Shown here: positions 15,420 through 18,898 of the stretch, piece after piece
Layout of the letters: every line of letters starts with the position of its first letter
How positions within the stretch are numbered: the stretch's first letter is position 1
NCBI GenBank assembly: GCA_028708105.1
Contig: JAQVZR010000005.1
Span: forward strand, 1 to 18,898
Length of the DNA: 18,898 nt
From: Desulfoplanes sp.
Lineage (GTDB): Bacteria > Desulfobacterota > Desulfovibrionia > Desulfovibrionales > Desulfomicrobiaceae
Reading direction: 5' to 3'
The notes under the pieces: model-generated
Databases searched by the model: none
What the model saw: only the letters and a program-made list of their open reading frames with translations
Told to the model about the DNA's origin: nothing
Program-made: the position numbers and the translations under genes

Positions 15420-15776
15420 ATGAAACACCTCGTCAAAGTCATGAAGGCACTGGCCGACCCCACCCGGATCAAGATGCTCAAAATGCTCGAGCAGCGGGAA
15501 CTTTGCGTCTGCGAGATCCATGCATCGCTTCATTTGGCCCAACCGACGATATCCAAGCATCTTAAGATTCTTGAAGAAGCTGGGTTGGTGGACAAGCGCA
15601 AGGAGGCCCAGTTTGTGATCTATTTCCTGGAGTCGTCCCTTGTGAACAGTCATCTTAAATCCATCTTGAGGGGCGTAAGCGCATGGGCCGGGGAAACCCG
15701 GGAAATGGCGGAGCTGCTTGACAAATTGTCTGGTATCGACCGGAACGAAATCATCAAACAACGGAGAAAACAATGA
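15420..15776 (+). CDS. ArsR family winged-helix repressor with CVC thiol motif
   Basis: A 118-aa cytoplasmic regulator. The winged-helix core runs from KALADPTRIKMLKML through LAQPTISKHLKILEEAGLVD to the wing KRKEAQFVIYFL. ELCVCEI holds Cys29 and Cys31 at the start of the recognition region, the same place as the inducer-binding CVC pair of E. coli-type ArsR, so As(III)/Sb(III) or a reactive sulfur species could be the signal. The neighbours (rhodanese, sulfite/sulfur-compound exporter) favour sulfur; no arsenic-resistance enzyme is present in the window. The second ATG (15420) was chosen because GGAG is 8 nt upstream; ATG 15414 is only 2 nt from it. Its end overlaps the rhodanese start by 4 bp (ATGA). 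Confidence 0.92.
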   Translation: MKHLVKVMKALADPTRIKMLKMLEQRELCVCEIHASLHLAQPTISKHLKILEEAGLVDKRKEAQFVIYFLESSLVNSHLKSILRGVSAWAGETREMAELLDKLSGIDRNEIIKQRRKQ

Positions 15777-16147
15777 AGGCACTGGACCAGATCGTAGCAG
15801 AAATGGATTTTGATTTTCTTGGATCGGGCGAACACACCATGAGCGTGGAAGGGATGCGCAAGGTGCTTAACAATGACCATTTTGTGTTCCTGGATATCCG
15901 TACGGACCAGGAACAAGCCTACGTCACATTCCCTTTTGCAACCCATATCCCCTTGCACGAGCTGCCGGCCCGCATGGGTGAGCTTCCCAAAGATAAATTC
16001 ATTGTAACCTTTTGCACCTCAGTTTTTCGCGGGGCTGTTGCCTATACTTTGCTGCGTGCCCATGGGTTTGAAGAGGTCAAGGGGCTGGCCGCTTCCATGG
16101 AAGATTTGGTCAAGATTTTTAAACCCGGGCCCCTGGCCAAGATGTAG
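15773..16147 (+). CDS. Single-domain rhodanese-like sulfurtransferase
   Basis: A 124-aa protein with a rhodanese fold: FVFLDIRTDQEQAYV (37-51), THIPLHELPARMGELP (57-72) and the active-site loop FCTSVFRGAVAY with Cys81 and the Arg that closes the loop. The Cys is intact, so persulfide transfer is likely. No signal peptide is present, so it is cytoplasmic. Translation is coupled to arsR by an ATGA overlap. Rhodanese next to a TSUP exporter fits handling of thiosulfate, sulfite or persulfide under control of the upstream thiol-type regulator. Confidence 0.92.
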   Translation: MKALDQIVAEMDFDFLGSGEHTMSVEGMRKVLNNDHFVFLDIRTDQEQAYVTFPFATHIPLHELPARMGELPKDKFIVTFCTSVFRGAVAYTLLRAHGFEEVKGLAASMEDLVKIFKPGPLAKM

Positions 16148-16155
16148 GTTTGCAT

Positions 16156-16193
16156 AACAGCACCGTTGTCGTCGTCATGGGGACGGTGCTGTT
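16156..16193 (+). promoter_or_regulatory. Perfect 11-bp inverted repeat between rhodanese and exporter genes
   Basis: AACAGCACCGT (16156-16166) pairs exactly with ACGGTGCTGTT (16183-16193) around a 16-nt loop. No T-run follows, so it is not a standard terminator. It ends 33 bp before the exporter's start. Possible roles are an mRNA-processing or stability hairpin, an attenuator, or a protein-binding operator; the sequence does not decide. Confidence 0.55.
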
Positions 16194-16226
16194 CCACAAT
16201 ACAAAATCAACATTGGACATCTTTCC

Positions 16227-16976
16227 GTGGATTATCTCACTCTTATTATCGTATGTCTGTCTTTCGGCCTGAGCTTCATTTTTGCCCTGGGCGGCGTTGG
16301 TTCGGCCTTGATCCTCATCCCTACACTGACCTGGCTGGGTGTTCCTTTTGGTCTGGCCCGGCCCACGGGGTTGTTTGTCAACACTGTGAGCATGGTCGGG
16401 GCGACCTATTCGAATATCAGGGAAAAGCGTCTTGACTTCAAAATGGGGATTCCCATCATCACGGCCTCGGTTTTTCTTGCCCCGGTGGGAGCCTGGGTCG
16501 GGCATCAGATACCCACCCGATATGTTCTGACGGCGTTTATCTGTTTTCTCCTCTTTTCCGGAACCATGATGCTTTTTTTCAAAGGGTCCAAATACGCTGA
16601 TCAGTACCGGGATGATCGACCGGTTCTGGGGCCGACCCTGGTGGGGATTGTGGCCGGTTTTTTTTCGGGTCTCCTCGGTGTTGGCGGGGGCGGGCTCATC
16701 TCGCCGCTCATGATTCTGCAGGGATTCAACCCCAAGAAAATCGCCGCAGTGACCGCCTTTGCCGTGCCTTTTTCTTCCTTTTCCGCCTTTGTTACCTACG
16801 CGGCTATGGGCTCGGTTTCGTGGAGTCTTCTCGCTTTTGCCGGTCTGGCCGCCTGGGGTGGAGGGTATCTGGGAACCATCGTCATGCACAAGCGGATGCG
16901 TCCGGCCATGGTCAAAAAGTTTCTGGGCGTGGTCTTGTTGCTCATGGCCTTGAAGCTGGTGTTCAAACTGGTATGA
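16227..16976 (+). CDS. TSUP family (TauE/SafE-like) sulfur-compound exporter
   Basis: A 249-aa inner-membrane protein with about eight helices in two related halves. The half signatures are FALGGVGSALILIPTLTWLG near the N-terminus and SGLLGVGGGGLISPLMILQG in the middle, the latter followed by NPKKIAAVTAFAVPFSS. Family members move sulfite, sulfoacetate, thiosulfate or similar anions. The start is GTG 16227 with a weak GGA 9 nt upstream; a weak start may lower its yield relative to the first two genes. It is last in the arsR-rhodanese operon, about 80 bp after the rhodanese stop, across a hairpin. Confidence 0.92.
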   Translation: MDYLTLIIVCLSFGLSFIFALGGVGSALILIPTLTWLGVPFGLARPTGLFVNTVSMVGATYSNIREKRLDFKMGIPIITASVFLAPVGAWVGHQIPTRYVLTAFICFLLFSGTMMLFFKGSKYADQYRDDRPVLGPTLVGIVAGFFSGLLGVGGGGLISPLMILQGFNPKKIAAVTAFAVPFSSFSAFVTYAAMGSVSWSLLAFAGLAAWGGGYLGTIVMHKRMRPAMVKKFLGVVLLLMALKLVFKLV

Positions 16977-17058
16977 TTTGACAGCAATGCGTTGGGTGAG
17001 CCGGCGGAGTGAATGCTGGTACGCAGAATGGGGATATTTATCAGTGTGTTTTAAATAT

Positions 17059-17105
17059 AAAGGGACCAGTCGTGGAGCGCACGATTGGTCCCTTTATGCG
17101 TTTTT
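17059..17105. terminator. Strong bidirectional terminator
   Basis: The 16-base arms 17059-17074 (AAAGGGACCAGTCGTG) and 17080-17095 (CACGATTGGTCCCTTT) pair throughout (one G-T) around a 5-nt loop. The A/T ends and a T-run at 17100-17105 suit termination of the TSUP operon; on the other strand the AAA/TTT ends and the upstream A/T-rich tract could serve msrAB, whose stop is at 17160. Confidence 0.9.
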
Positions 17106-17159
17106 CAGCAGGGCAGGGAATCAGAGAGATGGGTGTTGGTGACTGACCCGACAAAGCTG

Positions 17160-18245
17160 TTATTTTTTGAACAGGATCAGGTAGGTACCATATCCTTCTT
17201 TTTCCATCTCTTCGCTTGGAATGAACCGTAACGCCGCGGAATTCATGCAGTAGCGCAGGCCCGTAGGCGGTGGCCCGTCAGTAAATACGTGGCCCAGGTG
17301 GTTATCCCCCTTGCGGCTGCGGATTTCGGTGCGTACTGTGAACAGTTTGCGGTCTTCCCGGGTAACGATGTTTTCAGGTTCCAGGGGTCTGGTGAAGCTG
17401 GGCCAGCCGGTTCCGGATTTGTATTTATCTTTTGAGCTGAACAGGGGTTCTCCAGAAATGAAGTCCACATAGATCCCTTCCCGCTTGTTGTCCCAGTAGG
17501 CGTTGTCAAAAGCCGGCTCGGTTCCCTCTTTCTGGGTGACCTTGTACTGGATGGGGGTGAGCATTTTGCGTAATTCCTCCTCCCCTGGTTTGATATAGCC
17601 AGAACCTATGACCATGGACCGTTGGTCCCGTCGGTCGCCCCATGTGGCCTTGAGAAAATCGTCCCGTCCGGAACGGTACCTGTAGAATTTGTACTGGATG
17701 GTGTGTTCCTTGTAATAGTCCTGATGATAGCCCTCGGCAGGATAAAAGGCTTCCAGTGGTCGGATAGGGGTGACAATGGGCGTGTTGAATATTCCGGATT
17801 CTTCAAGGGTTTTTTTGGAGGCCTGAGCAATGTCCCGCTGGCTCTCGTCGTGATAGAAAATGGCTGAAGCGTACTGCTCGCCCCGGTCAACGAACTGTCC
17901 CTTCGCGTCCGTGGGGTCGATGTGCCGCCAGAGCCAGTCTACAAGGAAGGCGTAGGTGACCTTTTCGGGATCATAGACCACCTGGATGGCTTCCACATGG
18001 CCTGTGGTGCCTGAAGAAACCTGTTTGTATGTGGGGCTCTCCCCCTCTCCTCCTGTGTACCCGGAGATTACCCGGATGACCCCGTCCAGCTTTTCAAAAT
18101 CCGATTCCGTACACCAGAAACATCCACCGGCAAAGGTGGCGGTCTCGAGACCGGATTGTTTTGCAGATTCTTCTGTTGCAGCCATGAGGAGTGTGGGCAG
18201 GAAGAGAATGAACAATGCCGTAATGGAAAGGAGTAAAATTTTCAT
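17160..18245 (-). CDS. msrAB: Periplasmic bifunctional methionine sulfoxide reductase MsrA-MsrB
   Basis: A 361-aa fusion that repairs both S- and R-methionine sulfoxide. A signal peptide at about 1-22 (hydrophobic, ending LLMAA) places it in the periplasm. MsrA occupies about 33-200 with [19 protein letters not shown] (Cys42 catalytic, Cys45 next to it) and EGYHQDYY. MsrB occupies about 225-350 with [29 protein letters not shown] (Cys333 catalytic) and AALRF. Only these three cysteines occur in the whole protein: the MsrB zinc CxxC pairs and an obvious MsrB resolving Cys are missing, so recycling probably depends on an outside thiol donor. SD AAGGGGG lies about 8 nt before the ATG. A Fur-like palindrome is just upstream. 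Confidence 0.96.
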   Translation of the reverse strand: MKILLLSITALFILFLPTLLMAATEESAKQSGLETATFAGGCFWCTESDFEKLDGVIRVISGYTGGEGESPTYKQVSSGTTGHVEAIQVVYDPEKVTYAFLVDWLWRHIDPTDAKGQFVDRGEQYASAIFYHDESQRDIAQASKKTLEESGIFNTPIVTPIRPLEAFYPAEGYHQDYYKEHTIQYKFYRYRSGRDDFLKATWGDRRDQRSMVIGSGYIKPGEEELRKMLTPIQYKVTQKEGTEPAFDNAYWDNKREGIYVDFISGEPLFSSKDKYKSGTGWPSFTRPLEPENIVTREDRKLFTVRTEIRSRKGDNHLGHVFTDGPPPTGLRYCMNSAALRFIPSEEMEKEGYGTYLILFKK

Positions 18246-18265
18246 GATGTAGCCCCCTTTGTGTT

Positions 18266-18284
18266 ATTGATAGTTATTATCAAT
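18266..18284 (-). promoter_or_regulatory. Fur-box-like 19-bp palindrome upstream of msrAB
   Basis: ATTGATA (18266-18272) and TATCAAT (18278-18284) are exact inverted repeats around 5 bp. The inner 15 bp (18268-18282, TGATAGTTATTATCA) match the 7-1-7 Fur consensus TGATAATnATTATCA at all but one position. The site is 21 bp upstream of the msrAB start and would overlap the promoter (a TTGACT, read on the minus strand, lies at 18308-18303). Iron- or PerR/Fur-type control of msrAB is the inference. Confidence 0.65.
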
Positions 18285-18464
18285 TAATGTCTGGACGGCA
18301 CAAGTCAATATGATGGGCTGGATGCAGAAGAATAACGGTTCGATGATCAATTGGTCGGAGATAACTGACGCTGGCCTGAATGGAATTGCAACACTTCAGA
18401 ATCTAACGGTGTTGTCCTTTTTGGCTTTTTTGTCCGAATCAGGACCGGGGCGAGGAAAAATAGT

Positions 18465-18898
18465 TTAAAAATAGTCGTTTTGGCGATCCAGCGTACGGTA
18501 ATTGATAGCTTCGGCCAGATGGGAGGTGCCGACTGTGTGGTCACCTGACAGGTCGGCGATGGTCCGGGCAATGCGCAGTACGCGGGTGAAGGCCCGGGCT
18601 GAGAGGCCCAGATTATTGACGGCGGATTCCAGAAACGCATGTTCTGCGTCGCCCAAAGGACAGAATTTTTGTAACCATTTCCCTGAGAGCTGGGCGTTGG
18701 TCAGCAGTGGGGTGCCTTGGTAGCGTTCGGTTTGGACGTCGCGGGCTTTTTGGATGCGGGTGCGCATGGTGGTGGAGTCAAGGCTGCCTTTGGTCTGGCG
18801 GAGCTCTTTGTAGGGAACGGCGGGGACTTCAACCTGTAGGTCGATGCGGTCCAGGAGCGGACCTGAAAGTTTTGAGCGGTAACGCTGGATCTGGCTGG
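18465..18898 (-). CDS. yifB: YifB/ComM family Mg-chelatase-like AAA+ ATPase, C-terminal part
   Basis: This is the last 144 codons of a gene that continues beyond the right edge. QIQRYRSKLSGPLLDRIDL followed by QVEVPAVPYKELR is the conserved segment after the ATPase core of YifB/ComM proteins. The Mg_chelatase_C part follows with RIQKARDVQ..R, the LGLSARAFTRVLRIARTIAD block and HLAEAINYRTLDR. ComM-type members are hexameric helicases that promote branch migration during natural transformation; in many bacteria the role is untested. A run of 219 bp with no gene separates it from msrAB downstream on the same strand. Start and Walker motifs lie outside the window. Confidence 0.95.
   Translation of the reverse strand, partial: SQIQRYRSKLSGPLLDRIDLQVEVPAVPYKELRQTKGSLDSTTMRTRIQKARDVQTERYQGTPLLTNAQLSGKWLQKFCPLGDAEHAFLESAVNNLGLSARAFTRVLRIARTIADLSGDHTVGTSHLAEAINYRTLDRQNDYF

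Overview
The window reads as chromosomal DNA of a Gram-negative anaerobe, most likely a Desulfovibrio-like member of the Desulfobacterota. This is an inference from several signs: an outer-membrane TonB-dependent receptor, a gamma-type aspartate-semialdehyde dehydrogenase, many large signalling proteins with periplasmic input domains, a ferredoxin-nitroreductase, and an ArsR-rhodanese-TSUP sulfur cassette. No rRNA, tRNA, CRISPR array or prophage was seen.

Left part (1-5633). After 19 C-terminal codons of an unidentified membrane protein come three minus-strand genes that form one module: a TonB-dependent receptor (5400 to 3370), a periplasmic YfiR/DUF4154 protein (3059 to 2475) and a hybrid histidine kinase (2478 to 85, overlapping yfiR by 4 bp). 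The gap between receptor and yfiR holds the frameshifted C-terminal end of a second TonB receptor.

Middle (5435-9020). This is a degraded, insertion-rich stretch. It carries three directly oriented copies (199, 199 and 190 bp) of a non-coding element with terminal inverted repeats and long internal stems (MITE-like), REP-like palindromes, a frameshifted cupin relic and the frameshifted tail of an FAD/Fe-S oxidoreductase. Two intact genes lie here: a LysE-family exporter and a two-[4Fe-4S] ferredoxin-nitroreductase fusion.

Signalling pair (9021-12902). A six-helix membrane protein with a coiled coil and a double-CxxC tail is divergent from an 846-aa protein made of two tandem ABC_sub_bind domains, one transmembrane helix and an intact GGDEF domain with an I-site. 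The two share a 309-bp intergenic region.

Right part (13012-18898). asd is followed by a strong terminator. Next comes a minus-strand two-gene unit: a small unknown protein overlapping an AbiEii-type nucleotidyltransferase, a probable toxin-antitoxin pair. Divergent from it is a plus-strand operon of ArsR regulator (CVC thiol motif), rhodanese and TSUP/TauE exporter, with a perfect 11-bp hairpin before the exporter. A 16-bp-stem bidirectional terminator separates this from a periplasmic MsrA-MsrB fusion on the minus strand, whose upstream region carries a 19-bp Fur-box-like palindrome. The window ends inside a YifB/ComM-type Mg-chelatase-like ATPase gene.

The best candidates for new biology are the receptor-YfiR-kinase module, the tandem ABC_sub_bind GGDEF protein with its divergent CxxC partner, the uncharacterised partner of the AbiEii-like protein, and the MITE family that sits 23-34 bp upstream of two genes.
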